Assembly: GCA_016302985.1 (NCBI GenBank)
Contig: JAEDMN010000002.1
Coordinates: forward strand, 1-48,799
Source: Kiritimatiellia bacterium
GTDB taxonomy: Bacteria; Verrucomicrobiota; Kiritimatiellia; RFP12; UBA1067
Reading direction: 5' to 3'
Length of the DNA stretch: 48,799 nt
Position 1 is the stretch's first letter. Each line of letters opens with the position of its first letter. The position numbers were made by a program, and so were the translations under genes. The notes beneath the pieces are model-generated. The model was not told where the DNA came from, made no database searches, and saw nothing but the letters and a program-made list of their open reading frames with translations. Below, in pieces: positions 8,239 through 15,934 of this stretch.

Positions 8239-8661
8239 ATGCGGAAAATCACCATGCAGTACCGGGTGCCGTACGCGGACACCGACCAGATGGGCGTCGT
8301 CTACTACGGCAACTACCTGACCATCTTCGAGCGCGCGCGCAATGAGCTGATGCGCGCGTGCGGCTACACCTACCGCCAGTGCGAGGCCGAGGGCTGGATG
8401 CTGCCCGTCGTGCACGCGGAGGTCAACTACCGCCGTCCGGCGCGCTACGACGACCTGCTCGAGGTCTCGGCGTGGTGCCAGTCCCACAAGGGCGTGCGCC
8501 TCGAGATCGCCTGCGAGGTGCGGGTGAACGGGGAGCTGCTGGTGGACGGTTTCACGCGCCACTGCTTCGTCTCGACGGAGACGTTCCACCCGATGCCGCC
8601 GCCGGAGAAGTTCATCTCCATCCTGGATTCCGAAGCGGATGCCGGGGCGGAGGCCGAATGA
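8239..8661 (+). CDS. YbgC-type acyl-CoA thioesterase (hot-dog fold)
   Basis: 140 residues, normal length for the 4-hydroxybenzoyl-CoA thioesterase/YbgC family. The N-terminal block YADTDQMGVVYYGNY carries the family signature with the catalytic Asp, followed by a long helix (FERARNELMRACG). The enzyme hydrolyses acyl-CoA or acyl-ACP thioesters in the cytoplasm; the acyl chain cannot be predicted. Its last codon overlaps the trmB start (ATGA), so it heads a translationally coupled operon with trmB, queD and queE. The thioesterase may also serve the lipid-type genes at 15934-18842, but that is speculation. The start lies eight bases after the -10 element with no Shine-Dalgarno sequence. Confidence 0.85.
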   Translation: MRKITMQYRVPYADTDQMGVVYYGNYLTIFERARNELMRACGYTYRQCEAEGWMLPVVHAEVNYRRPARYDDLLEVSAWCQSHKGVRLEIACEVRVNGELLVDGFTRHCFVSTETFHPMPPPEKFISILDSEADAGAEAE

Positions 8662-9377
8662 TCGTCCGCGTCAAGAGCCCCTGTCCGCCGCTGGAATGCC
8701 CGTCGATCTACGATCTCTCGCGGCCCCTCGAAGTCGAGGTCGGCTGCGGGCGCGGCCGCTTCCTCACGGGCCGCGCGGCGCGCAATCCCGACTGCGAGTT
8801 CCTCGGCATCGAGCGCATGCTCGAGCGCGTGCACGTGTTCGACGGGAAGTGCCGGCGCCTGGGCCTGGCGAACGCGCACGTCGTCCGCAACGAGGCGCTC
8901 TACACCTTCCACTACCTGCTGCCCGAGCACCACGCGCGCACGGTGTACGTCTTCTTCCCCGACCCCTGGCCGAAGAAGAAGCACCATTCGCACCGCCTGT
9001 TCGGCCCGCTCTTCCTCAACGCGCTCTGGAAGCGCCTGGAGGTCGGCGGCCGCCTGGAGTTCGCGACGGACCACGAGGAGTACTTCCACACGGTCGAGGA
9101 GCACTTCGCGGGCGATGCCCGCTTCGCGCGCGTCGAGCCGATGGTCCGCGGCCCCGAGGAGTGGACCGAGTTCGAGACGCTGTTCCGCGGACAGGGCCTG
9201 CCCATCCACGCGGCGGCCTGGAAGTCGCTGCCGGTGGCGGACGAACGGCCGCTCGCGCCGCTGACGGTCGCGCCCGAGGACGAGCCGCGCGAGGGCATCG
9301 TGCGCCGCGTGAGCCGCGGAAAGGAATGGAGAGAGGAGCAGCGGTATGCTGACTGTGACGAAGAGCGTCAAGTTTGA
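8658..9377 (+). CDS. trmB: tRNA (guanine-N7-)-methyltransferase TrmB
   Basis: 239 residues. VEVGCGRGRF (about 26-35) is the SAM-binding motif I, and FFPDPWPKKKHHSHRL near residue 95 is the TrmB signature that positions the tRNA guanine. The enzyme makes 7-methylguanosine at position 46 of the tRNA variable loop. Its start overlaps the thioesterase stop (ATGA), and its 3' end overlaps queD by 32 bases. A basic tail of about 20 residues after the usual family end lies in that overlap. Confidence 0.92.
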   Translation: MIVRVKSPCPPLECPSIYDLSRPLEVEVGCGRGRFLTGRAARNPDCEFLGIERMLERVHVFDGKCRRLGLANAHVVRNEALYTFHYLLPEHHARTVYVFFPDPWPKKKHHSHRLFGPLFLNALWKRLEVGGRLEFATDHEEYFHTVEEHFAGDARFARVEPMVRGPEEWTEFETLFRGQGLPIHAAAWKSLPVADERPLAPLTVAPEDEPREGIVRRVSRGKEWREEQRYADCDEERQV

Positions 9378-9759
9378 CGCGGCGCATGTGCTGACCAACC
9401 ACCAGGGCCTCTGCAAGAACCTGCACGGCCACACGTACCGCGTGGAGGCGAGCGTGACGCAGGCGCCGGGCGACGAGTCCGACATGGTGATCGACTTCAA
9501 GGACCTCAAGCGCACGTGCGAGGAGGTCATCCTCTCCCGCTTCGACCACGCGTTCATCTACGACAGCTCCTCCGCGGGCGAAAGCGAGATCGCGGCGGTC
9601 GTGGTCAAGAACGGCATGCGCGCGGTGGCGATTCCGTTCCGTTCGACGGCGGAGAACCTCGCCCGCCACTTCTTCGGCGAGCTGAAGGCCCGGATCCCCG
9701 GCCTCTGCCGCGTCCGGGTGTGGGAGACGCCGGATTCCTGCGCGGAGTACGCGGAATGA
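9346..9759 (+). CDS. queD: 6-carboxy-tetrahydropterin synthase QueD
   Basis: 137 residues. The zinc ligands His14, His27 and His29 (AAH and HGH) and the reactive Cys23 in CKNLHGH match the QueD/PTPS family, and the WETP block near the C-terminus supplies the usual glutamate. It converts 7,8-dihydroneopterin triphosphate to 6-carboxy-tetrahydropterin, the second step to 7-deazaguanine and queuosine. GAGAGGAG precedes the ATG, inside trmB. It is translationally linked to queE by an ATGA overlap. GTP cyclohydrolase, queC and queF are not in the window. Confidence 0.9.
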   Translation: MLTVTKSVKFDAAHVLTNHQGLCKNLHGHTYRVEASVTQAPGDESDMVIDFKDLKRTCEEVILSRFDHAFIYDSSSAGESEIAAVVVKNGMRAVAIPFRSTAENLARHFFGELKARIPGLCRVRVWETPDSCAEYAE

Positions 9760-10385
9760 GCGGGCGCTTCAGGCTGCACGCGATCTTCTCCTCGCTCCAG
9801 GGGGAAGGGCGCAACGTGGGGCGCCCCGCGACGTTCATCCGCTTCTCGACCTGCAATCTCGCCTGTTCCTGGTGCGACACGCACAAGCGCGAGAAGATGC
9901 AGCTCTCCTCCGCGGAGATCCTCAAGGAGGTCCAGCGGCTCGGCAACCGCAGCGTGATCGTGACGGGCGGTGAACCGACGATCCAGCCCGACATCGACGA
10001 GATGCTCCTCACCCTGCGCGCCGCGGGCTGCTGGATCGCCCTCGAGACGAACGGCGTGGTCGCGCCCACGCGTCCCGACCTCTACGACTACATCGCGGTC
10101 TCGCCGAAGCCGCAGTACCTCTCGCGCTACCAGGAGTCGCTGATGCTGCACCGGGCGGACGAGATGCGCATCGTCGCGACGACGGACGAGATCGTGGCGT
10201 TCTGCCGCACGATGCGCGGCCGGATCCAGGCGGACAACTACTACATCTCCCCGCTGGAGGAGTCCGGCCGCATCCACTACCGCCGGGCGCTGAACCTGCT
10301 CGTGAAGCTGAACAAGACCTCGCCGGACCTCATGCCGCCCTGGTCGCTTTCGATCCAGATGCACAAGGTCATCGGCATCCGCTGA
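9756..10385 (+). CDS. queE: 7-carboxy-7-deazaguanine synthase QueE (radical SAM)
   Basis: 209 residues. SLQGEGRNVG at 13-22 and the Cys33-x3-Cys37-x2-Cys40 cluster define the QueE radical-SAM family, with VTGGEPT near residue 70 for SAM binding. It rearranges 6-carboxy-tetrahydropterin to 7-carboxy-7-deazaguanine. The ATG overlaps the queD stop. The C-terminus (WSLSIQMHKVIGIR) is the normal family end, so the protein is complete. It is the last gene of the 8239-10385 operon. Confidence 0.92.
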   Translation: MSGRFRLHAIFSSLQGEGRNVGRPATFIRFSTCNLACSWCDTHKREKMQLSSAEILKEVQRLGNRSVIVTGGEPTIQPDIDEMLLTLRAAGCWIALETNGVVAPTRPDLYDYIAVSPKPQYLSRYQESLMLHRADEMRIVATTDEIVAFCRTMRGRIQADNYYISPLEESGRIHYRRALNLLVKLNKTSPDLMPPWSLSIQMHKVIGIR

Positions 10386-10400
10386 CGCCGTCCCGCGGCG

Positions 10401-10452
10401 CCCCGTGGGGGGCGGTGGGGGACCGGTGGGGCCCCCGTGGGGGGCGGTGGGG
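10401..10452 (+). repeat. Five phased TGGGG elements inside two 20-bp direct repeats
   Basis: A 20-bp block (CCCCGTGGGGGGCGGTGGGG) occurs at 10401-10420 and 10433-10452. TGGGG begins at 10406, 10416, 10427, 10438 and 10448, one per helical turn. MraZ is known to bind TGGGN repeats spaced at about 10 bp upstream of its own gene, so these may be MraZ sites for the mraZ gene at 10653. A further TGGGG starts at 10624 inside the mraZ promoter spacer. The same G-runs could form a quadruplex. Confidence 0.55.
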
Positions 10453-10521
10453 AATTCCGCCGCCTGGGCGCGTGCTCCGGGGCGCCGGGCCTGAAAAAAC
10501 AAGACCTCCGACAAAAATGGC

Positions 10522-10556
10522 AATATCGCCGAAACGCATTGCGTTTCGGCGATATT
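10522..10556 (+). terminator. Long perfect hairpin, probable terminator of the queE operon
   Basis: Sixteen-base arms AATATCGCCGAAACGC (10522-10537) and its exact complement (10541-10556) around a three-base loop, followed by a short T-rich tail (TCTGTTTGG). It lies 137 bases after queE and before the mraZ promoter, so it insulates the two operons. Confidence 0.65.
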
Positions 10557-10582
10557 TCTGTTTGGTTCACCGGTTCACCGAG

Positions 10583-10659
10583 CTGACATTCCCAATTTTT
10601 TTCAAATTCGCATTGACTTGCGGTGGGGGGAAATGTTTAAATGTGTCAGCGAATGTCAG
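10583..10659. repeat. Inverted repeat bracketing the mraZ promoter
   Basis: CTGACATTC (10583-10591) and its exact complement GAATGTCAG (10651-10659) flank the promoter, the right arm overlapping the chosen start codon. TGTCAG is also repeated directly at 10644 and 10654, ten bases apart. A tandem pair GGTTCACC lies just upstream (10564-10579). These are candidate operator sites for an unidentified regulator. Confidence 0.35.
10613..10642 (+). promoter_or_regulatory. Promoter of the mraZ division/cell-wall operon
   Basis: TTGACT (10613-10618), 18-bp spacer, TTAAAT (10637-10642) with TG one base upstream (10634-10635). The mraZ ATG at 10653 is only ten bases downstream, so the leader would be very short. 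The in-frame ATG at 10641 lies inside the -10 box and cannot be used from this promoter. Confidence 0.65.
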
Positions 10660-11129
10660 AACAGGTCACCCAGATTGCCGAGAGAGCGAGAAAGCGCCCC
10701 ACCGCGTTGATGGGGGTGCATACCCGCAATCTCGACCCGAAGAAACGCCTGACCGTGCCCAGCATGTGGCGCGAGGCGCTGGGGGGCGACTATGTCTACG
10801 TGATGAAGGACCCGAATCTCCACTGCCTGCGCCTGATCCCGCCGCGGATCATGGACGCCCGCATCGAGGAGCTTGAACGCATCAGCCTGGTCGACGCGAA
10901 CGCGAACGACCAGCTCGAGTACATCGGCGCGAACTCCGACGCGCTCGAGTTCGACGTGCAGGGACGTATCCGCATCAACGACGAGATGCTGGCGTTCGCG
11001 GGGTTGAAGGGCGCGGTGGAGCTGCGCGGCGGCATCCGGTCGGCGACGATCCGGGCGGTCGGCGCGGCGCCGGCCGCGGAAACGGACGTGGCGGCGCTGC
11101 GCGACGCGATGGTCCAGATGCATTTCTAA
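10653..11129 (+). CDS. mraZ: MraZ, transcriptional regulator of the division/cell-wall cluster
   Basis: 158 residues. Two SpoVT/AbrB-like halves each carry the MraZ D-x3-R signature: LDPKKRL near residue 28 and FDVQGRI near residue 110. MraZ proteins form ring-shaped oligomers that bind TGGGN repeats and repress or modulate their own operon. It is followed 12 bases later by rsmH, the canonical order. The start is uncertain: 10653 fits the promoter, while ATG 10710 (MGVHTRNLDPKKRL) matches the usual MraZ N-terminus and would remove 19 residues. Upstream TGGGG repeats fit autoregulation. Confidence 0.85.
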   Translation: MSEQVTQIAERARKRPTALMGVHTRNLDPKKRLTVPSMWREALGGDYVYVMKDPNLHCLRLIPPRIMDARIEELERISLVDANANDQLEYIGANSDALEFDVQGRIRINDEMLAFAGLKGAVELRGGIRSATIRAVGAAPAAETDVAALRDAMVQMHF

Positions 11130-11141
11130 GGGGGCGGGCAG

Positions 11142-12068
11142 ATGCAGAAACACATACCCGTCCTCCTCGAACCGACTGTCGACGCGCTGGCCGTCAAGCC
11201 CGGCGGCGTCTATGTCGACGGCACGCTGGGCCGTGCGGGCCATGCCGGCGAGGTCCTTGCCCGCGCAGGCGCGGGCGCGACGCTGGTCGGCATCGACCGC
11301 GACCCGCAGGCGCTGGCGGAGAGCACGGAGCGGCTGTCCCGCTTCGCGGATGCGAAGGTGTTTCTTGTGCATGGACGGCACGGTGACCTGGCCGGGCTCG
11401 TCCGCGGGAAAGGCATTGGTGAAGTCGATGGGATTGTTCTTGATCTGGGCGTTTCAAGCCCTCAGCTCGACGAGGCGGGGCGCGGGTTCAGCTTCCGCGC
11501 CGACGGACCTCTTGACATGCGGATGGACCAGACACGGGGCCTGACGGCCGCCGACCTGGTCGCCTCGCGCAGCGAGGAGGAGCTGACGGACATTTTCCGC
11601 CGTCTGGGCGAGGAGCCCAGCGCGCGGCGCATCGCCCGCGCCATCGTGCGCGCGCGGGAGCGGTCCCCGCTGGCGACGACGTCCCAGCTGGCGGACCTGG
11701 TGGAGCAGACGGTCGGGCGCCGCGGGGCGCACCATCCGGCGACGCGCGTCTTCCAGGCGCTGCGGATGGAGGTGAACGACGAGATGGGCGAGCTGGAACG
11801 GGCGCTCGAAGGGGGGCTGGGACTGCTGAAGTCCGGCGGCCGCTTCGCGGTGATCACGTTCGAGAGCCTGACGGACCGGGTCGTGAAGAGATTCTTCGCC
11901 GCGCATGCGGGGAAGATGGTTTCGCTCCAGCAGGGCGGGGAGCGGTGGGAGGGCGAGCTCCCGCGTGTCCGCCTGGTGACGCGGCGCGCGGTCACCGCGA
12001 CGGACGAGGAACTGGCTTTGAATCCAAGGTCGCGGAGCGCCAAGCTCCGCACGGTAGAAAGGATCTGA
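11142..12068 (+). CDS. rsmH: 16S rRNA (cytosine1402-N4)-methyltransferase RsmH
   Basis: 308 residues, full length. Begins KHIPVLLEPTV and has the SAM-binding DGTLGRAGHAG (27-37), DLGVSSPQLD near residue 105 and the FSFRADGPLDMRMD block, all hallmarks of RsmH/MraW. It methylates N4 of C1402 in the ribosomal decoding centre. A GGGGGCGGG ribosome binding site lies just before the ATG. One base separates it from the ftsL-like gene. Confidence 0.95.
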   Translation: MQKHIPVLLEPTVDALAVKPGGVYVDGTLGRAGHAGEVLARAGAGATLVGIDRDPQALAESTERLSRFADAKVFLVHGRHGDLAGLVRGKGIGEVDGIVLDLGVSSPQLDEAGRGFSFRADGPLDMRMDQTRGLTAADLVASRSEEELTDIFRRLGEEPSARRIARAIVRARERSPLATTSQLADLVEQTVGRRGAHHPATRVFQALRMEVNDEMGELERALEGGLGLLKSGGRFAVITFESLTDRVVKRFFAAHAGKMVSLQQGGERWEGELPRVRLVTRRAVTATDEELALNPRSRSAKLRTVERI

Positions 12069-12069
12069 C

Positions 12070-12549
12070 ATGCGGCGCAACAGGAAAATCAAGAAGGACA
12101 GCATCTTCAGGACCGGGTCCATGAGCTTCGCCGGCTTGGCGGTGACCGTCTTCGTCATGCTGATGGTCTACTGGACGATGGCCTCGAACTGCTCGTCGAT
12201 CTCCCGCGATATCGGCAATCTGGAGAAGAAGCTCAAGGCGTGCGAGGACGAGTGCGAACGCGAGGCGGCTCGCTGGTCCAAGATGAAGACCCGCGATCAG
12301 CTGGACGAGAAGCTCAGCCGCTTCGGGATCCAGATGGGGTACCCGCGTCCCGACCAGGTGGTGAAGATGACCCTGGACGGCATTCCCGCGCCGAAGCAGC
12401 TTTCCGTGGCGCGTCTGCGGGCGCGCAACCAGTCGAACGAGTCCGTTGCGATGCTGTCGGCGCCCATGGCTCCGAAGACCGCCGCCCGCCCGGCGCTTCC
12501 CTCCTCCGCCACGTCCGCGCTGAAGATCCGCCGCAAGGTTCGTCGCTGA
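12070..12549 (+). CDS. FtsL-like septal membrane protein
   Basis: 159 residues. A basic N-terminus (about 12 residues), one transmembrane helix (about 18-38, MSFAGLAVTVFVMLMVYW) and a charged region about 45-85 likely to form a coiled coil (IGNLEKKLKACEDECEREA). The C-terminal 50 residues are Ala/Pro-rich and basic. Sequence similarity to FtsL is not diagnostic. Topology, size and position exactly between rsmH and ftsI are those of FtsL, which bridges FtsQ/FtsB with FtsW/FtsI. The tail is longer than in typical FtsL. Confidence 0.65.
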   Translation: MRRNRKIKKDSIFRTGSMSFAGLAVTVFVMLMVYWTMASNCSSISRDIGNLEKKLKACEDECEREAARWSKMKTRDQLDEKLSRFGIQMGYPRPDQVVKMTLDGIPAPKQLSVARLRARNQSNESVAMLSAPMAPKTAARPALPSSATSALKIRRKVRR

Positions 12550-12559
12550 AGGAGGTCCT

Positions 12560-14386
12560 TTGGATTCCTGGAACGAGCGACTGCGCTTCGGCGTGCCGGT
12601 TTTAGTGTTGGGGCTGGGCGTGGTGCGTGTCGCCGTGGCCCTCGTGCGTCTCCACCTGGGACTCACGGAGAAGCAGCCGAAGACGCCCGCGTACGAATTC
12701 TCGCGCACGACGTTGGGCCAGCGCGGCACGATCTACTCGTCCGGCGGGCAGCCCTACGCCAAGTCGTCCACGGTGTGGGAGTACCGTCTGGACGCGCTGC
12801 GCGCGACGCGCGATCCAATCCAGGACAGCAAGCCGATCAGCGCGAAGCAGCGCCGGACGAACATGGAGCTGGTCTCCCGCGCCCTCGGGATTCCGCTCGT
12901 CAAGGTGATGGACGCCTATGCGCGGACGAAGAAACGCTACCAGCTGCTGGCCGTGAGCGACAGCCAGGAGGTGCACGACCTGATCGCGACGAACCACCTC
13001 AGCGAAATCAAGATCACCGGCAAGCAGAAGCGCCTCTATCCGCAGGGACGCCAGCTTTCGCATGTCGTCGGCTTCGTGAACCACGATCCCGCGAACACCG
13101 TGGGAGGGGCCGGCATCGAGCAGCGCTACGAGAAGTATCTCAAGGGCATGCCGGGGCAGATCCACGGCGAGAAGGACGCCTCCGGACGCGAAAGGCGCGA
13201 GTACCGCGATGTCGACGTCGATGCGGTCCCGGGCTGCGATATCTACCTCACGATCGACCACAACATCCAGTACGAGGTGGAGAAGGCCCTGCGCGAGGGC
13301 CTGGAGCGCCACCGCGCCAAGGCCGTCTGGGCGATCGTCCTCTCGGTGAAGACGGGTGCCGTGCTGGCGATGGCCTCCATCCCCGACTACGAGCCCGTGA
13401 ACTTCAACGATGTCAAGGATGATCTCAGGAAGAACCTGGCAATCTCGGTGAACTATGAACCCGGAAGCGTCATGAAGGTCATCACGGCCTGCGCCGTGCT
13501 CAACGAGGGGCGCCACGGTCCCGAGTCGCGCATCAACACGGCGTGGAAAGACCCCAACTACTACAGGTTGCCGACCGACCTGGGCCACAAGTGGGAGGAG
13601 ACGATGACCGTGCGCGAGGCGGTCGTGCACTCCTCCAACATCGTCTTCGGGAAACTGGGCTACGACCTCGGTCCCACGCTGCTGGCCTCGTACATGTCCG
13701 CGTTCGGACTGGGCAAACTGACCGGCATCGAGCTTCCGGGCGAGGAACGGGGCATCCTGCCCAATCCGAAGGACTGGGATCAGCTGAAGTGGTCGCGCGC
13801 CCCGATCGGGCAGGGCGTCTCCGTGACGGCCATCCAGATGGCGGCGGCCTACGCGGCCATCGGCAACGGCGGCACGCTCCTGCGCCCGTACATCGTCGAC
13901 CGGATCGTCCAGGCGGACGGCACCGTCGTCTTCCAGCACAAGCCGGAGGTGGTCGGCCAGCCGGTCACGCCGTCCGTCGCGCGCAACGTGCTGGACATGA
14001 TGGTCGGCGTGACGCAGAAGGGCGGCACGGCCCGCCGCGCCGCGGTGCGCGGGTATTCGGTGGCGGGCAAGACGGGCACGGCGCAGATCCCGGCAAAAGG
14101 CACCTACTCGAACAACGACTACAATGCGTCCTTCATCGGCGTGGTCCCCGCGTCGAACCCCGAGATCGTCGTGCTTGTGACATACCACCACCCGTTCTAC
14201 TGCCGGACGAAGAAAACGTCCGAGGCCATGGGCGTTCCGATCTACAACCACCAGGGCGGCCTCTGCGCCGCGCCGACCTTCCGGGACATCGCGTCCGTTG
14301 TCCTGCGCTACCTCCAGGTCGCGCCGGACCTCCCCGACGAGGTTCCCGACGAGTTCCCCGACGAGGACGAGGAGGAGGATCGCTGA
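12560..14386 (+). CDS. ftsI: Peptidoglycan transpeptidase FtsI (PBP3-type)
   Basis: 608 residues. N-terminal membrane anchor (about 11-33), PBP dimerisation domain (about 50-220), transpeptidase domain with SVMK at 303-306 (active-site Ser303), SSN at 358-360 and KTG at 504-506. It cross-links septal peptidoglycan. The only start giving the membrane anchor is TTG at 12560, preceded by the strong Shine-Dalgarno AAGGAGGT at 12549-12556; a weak codon with a strong binding site suggests tuned translation. The protein ends in an acidic tail (PDEVPDEFPDEDEEED) not typical of FtsI. Two bases separate it from murE. Confidence 0.9.
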   Translation: MDSWNERLRFGVPVLVLGLGVVRVAVALVRLHLGLTEKQPKTPAYEFSRTTLGQRGTIYSSGGQPYAKSSTVWEYRLDALRATRDPIQDSKPISAKQRRTNMELVSRALGIPLVKVMDAYARTKKRYQLLAVSDSQEVHDLIATNHLSEIKITGKQKRLYPQGRQLSHVVGFVNHDPANTVGGAGIEQRYEKYLKGMPGQIHGEKDASGRERREYRDVDVDAVPGCDIYLTIDHNIQYEVEKALREGLERHRAKAVWAIVLSVKTGAVLAMASIPDYEPVNFNDVKDDLRKNLAISVNYEPGSVMKVITACAVLNEGRHGPESRINTAWKDPNYYRLPTDLGHKWEETMTVREAVVHSSNIVFGKLGYDLGPTLLASYMSAFGLGKLTGIELPGEERGILPNPKDWDQLKWSRAPIGQGVSVTAIQMAAAYAAIGNGGTLLRPYIVDRIVQADGTVVFQHKPEVVGQPVTPSVARNVLDMMVGVTQKGGTARRAAVRGYSVAGKTGTAQIPAKGTYSNNDYNASFIGVVPASNPEIVVLVTYHHPFYCRTKKTSEAMGVPIYNHQGGLCAAPTFRDIASVVLRYLQVAPDLPDEVPDEFPDEDEEEDR

Positions 14387-14387
14387 G

Positions 14388-15488
14388 ATGCGCATCTATG
14401 GCATCACCGGGACGAACGGGAAGACGACGACGACGTGGATCCTGCGCGAGTTCCTCGGCGGGGGCGGGCTCGTCACCACGGTCGAGGTGGACACCGGCAC
14501 GCGGCGCTTCTCCTCCGGCTACACCACGCCGCCGCTGAAGGCCTTGAAGGAGATCTTCGCGGAGATGGAGGCGAACGGCCTCCGGGACTGCGTGATGGAG
14601 GTGTCGAGCCACGCGATTCACCAGCGGCGCACGGGCGACACCGTCTTCGCGGGGTGCGGGTTCACGAACCTCACCGAGGACCATCTCGACTACCACAAGA
14701 CGATGGAGGCCTACTTCGAGGCGAAGTCCCTCCTGTTCACGCGGCTCGCCGCGTCCAATCCCGGCGCGCCGGCCGCGATCTGCGTCGACGGCCCCTACGG
14801 CCGTCGCCTGTTCGAGATGTGCCGAGCGCTCCCGCTGCGGACGATCCCCTGCGGCTTCGACGCGCCGCCGCCGTTCAACGCGTCCTTCTTCGATCCCGCG
14901 GACTGCCCGCTGGTCGGGCGCTACAACGTGCAGAACGTGCTGCTGGCGGCGGCGCTTGCACATGGCGCGGGCGTCCCCCTGGACGCCATCCGCGCGAAGA
15001 TCCCGACCCTGACGCCCCGGTGGGGCCGTCTCGAGCGGGTCTCCACGCAGTCCGCGGCGGAGGTCTTCGTGGACTACGCGCACACCGACGACGCGCTGGC
15101 GAACGTGCTGTCCACGGTGAAGGCGTTCGCGAAGGGGAAGGTCTGGGCTGTCTTCGGGGCGGGTGGCGACCGCGACCGCGCCAAGCGGCCGCTCATGGGC
15201 GCCGCGGCCGCGCGCTGCGCGGACCGGCTGGTCGTCACGAGCGACAATCCGCGCAGCGAGGACCCGGCCTCGATCATCGCGCAGATCGTCGCGGGCATCC
15301 CCGCGGGGACCGACGTGCAGGTGGAGCCGGACCGCCGCCGGGCGATCTTCCTCGCCCTGGGGCAGGCCGCGCCGGGCGACGTGGTCGTCGTCTGCGGCAA
15401 GGGGCACGAGACCACGCAGACGATCGGCGACCAGGTCGTCCATTTCGACGACCGCGAGACCTGTGCGGCGTACGCGCCCGGGGCGTAG
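14388..15488 (+). CDS. murE: UDP-MurNAc-tripeptide synthetase MurE lacking the N-terminal UDP-binding domain
   Basis: 366 residues, where MurE is usually about 480-500. It begins directly at the ATP-binding P-loop (GITGTNGKTTT, residues 5-15). The carbamylated lysine fits Lys113 in FEAKSLLF. DYAHT, DRDRAKRPLM and GKGHETTQ follow in order, and DNPR at 286-289 is the meso-diaminopimelate specificity motif. The missing part is domain 1 (about 90-100 residues), which normally binds the UDP end of UDP-MurNAc-dipeptide. No in-frame upstream coding sequence restores it. The two catalytic domains look intact, so it may be active with altered substrate binding, or part of the role may lie in another protein. 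The gene is cotranscribed with ftsI. Confidence 0.88.
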   Translation: MRIYGITGTNGKTTTTWILREFLGGGGLVTTVEVDTGTRRFSSGYTTPPLKALKEIFAEMEANGLRDCVMEVSSHAIHQRRTGDTVFAGCGFTNLTEDHLDYHKTMEAYFEAKSLLFTRLAASNPGAPAAICVDGPYGRRLFEMCRALPLRTIPCGFDAPPPFNASFFDPADCPLVGRYNVQNVLLAAALAHGAGVPLDAIRAKIPTLTPRWGRLERVSTQSAAEVFVDYAHTDDALANVLSTVKAFAKGKVWAVFGAGGDRDRAKRPLMGAAAARCADRLVVTSDNPRSEDPASIIAQIVAGIPAGTDVQVEPDRRRAIFLALGQAAPGDVVVVCGKGHETTQTIGDQVVHFDDRETCAAYAPGA

Positions 15489-15499
15489 GAGGGCGGTGG

Positions 15500-15934
15500 A
15501 TGCGTTTTGCGGTGCAGAGCGTCCTTTCAAGCGCGGCCCTGGCCGCGGCGCTGTTGCTGTGCGGTTGCCAGACGACGCCGTGGGTTCGCGGCACCGTGGC
15601 CGACGGCCGTCCGAAGCTGTCGCGGAAATTCCCGCTGGACGTCGCCTTCTTCGTCGACAGGACGGAACGGCGCGTGAAGGCCGCCTTTGAGGAGGCCCTC
15701 CGGGCGCGCGGTTTCACCGTGGTGGACAAGGAGGAGGCGTGCGACGTCGTCGTCCGGGCCAGGGTCTCGTCCTGGGAAGTCAACGACGCGGGATTCGCCG
15801 GATTCGGTCCGCGGGACGACATGGAGCTTTCCATCTCGCTCGTCGACCGCCGTCATCGACGGATCCTGGCACGCGCGAACGTCTCGGTCCGCTCCGATTT
15901 CCGAATCATCTCGAAATACGTGGAGACCCTCTGA
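15500..15934 (+). CDS. Outer-membrane-type lipoprotein of unknown function
   Basis: 144 residues. Type II signal sequence with the lipobox LLLCGC (cysteine at about residue 23). The mature part alternates strands and helices (LDVAFFVDRT, AFEEALRARGFTVV, MELSISLVDRR), loosely like small LptE- or CsgG-type periplasmic lipoprotein domains, but no family is recognised. AGGAGGG precedes the ATG. Its stop overlaps the next start (TGATG), tying it to the ketoacyl-synthase-like gene and the lipid-type cassette rather than to murE, which ends 11 bases upstream. Confidence 0.7.
   Translation: MRFAVQSVLSSAALAAALLLCGCQTTPWVRGTVADGRPKLSRKFPLDVAFFVDRTERRVKAAFEEALRARGFTVVDKEEACDVVVRARVSSWEVNDAGFAGFGPRDDMELSISLVDRRHRRILARANVSVRSDFRIISKYVETL

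Noticed and set aside
10401..10452. CRISPR or mobile-element repeat
   Set aside because: Only two 20-bp copies with a 12-bp gap. The TGGGG phasing upstream of mraZ explains it better.
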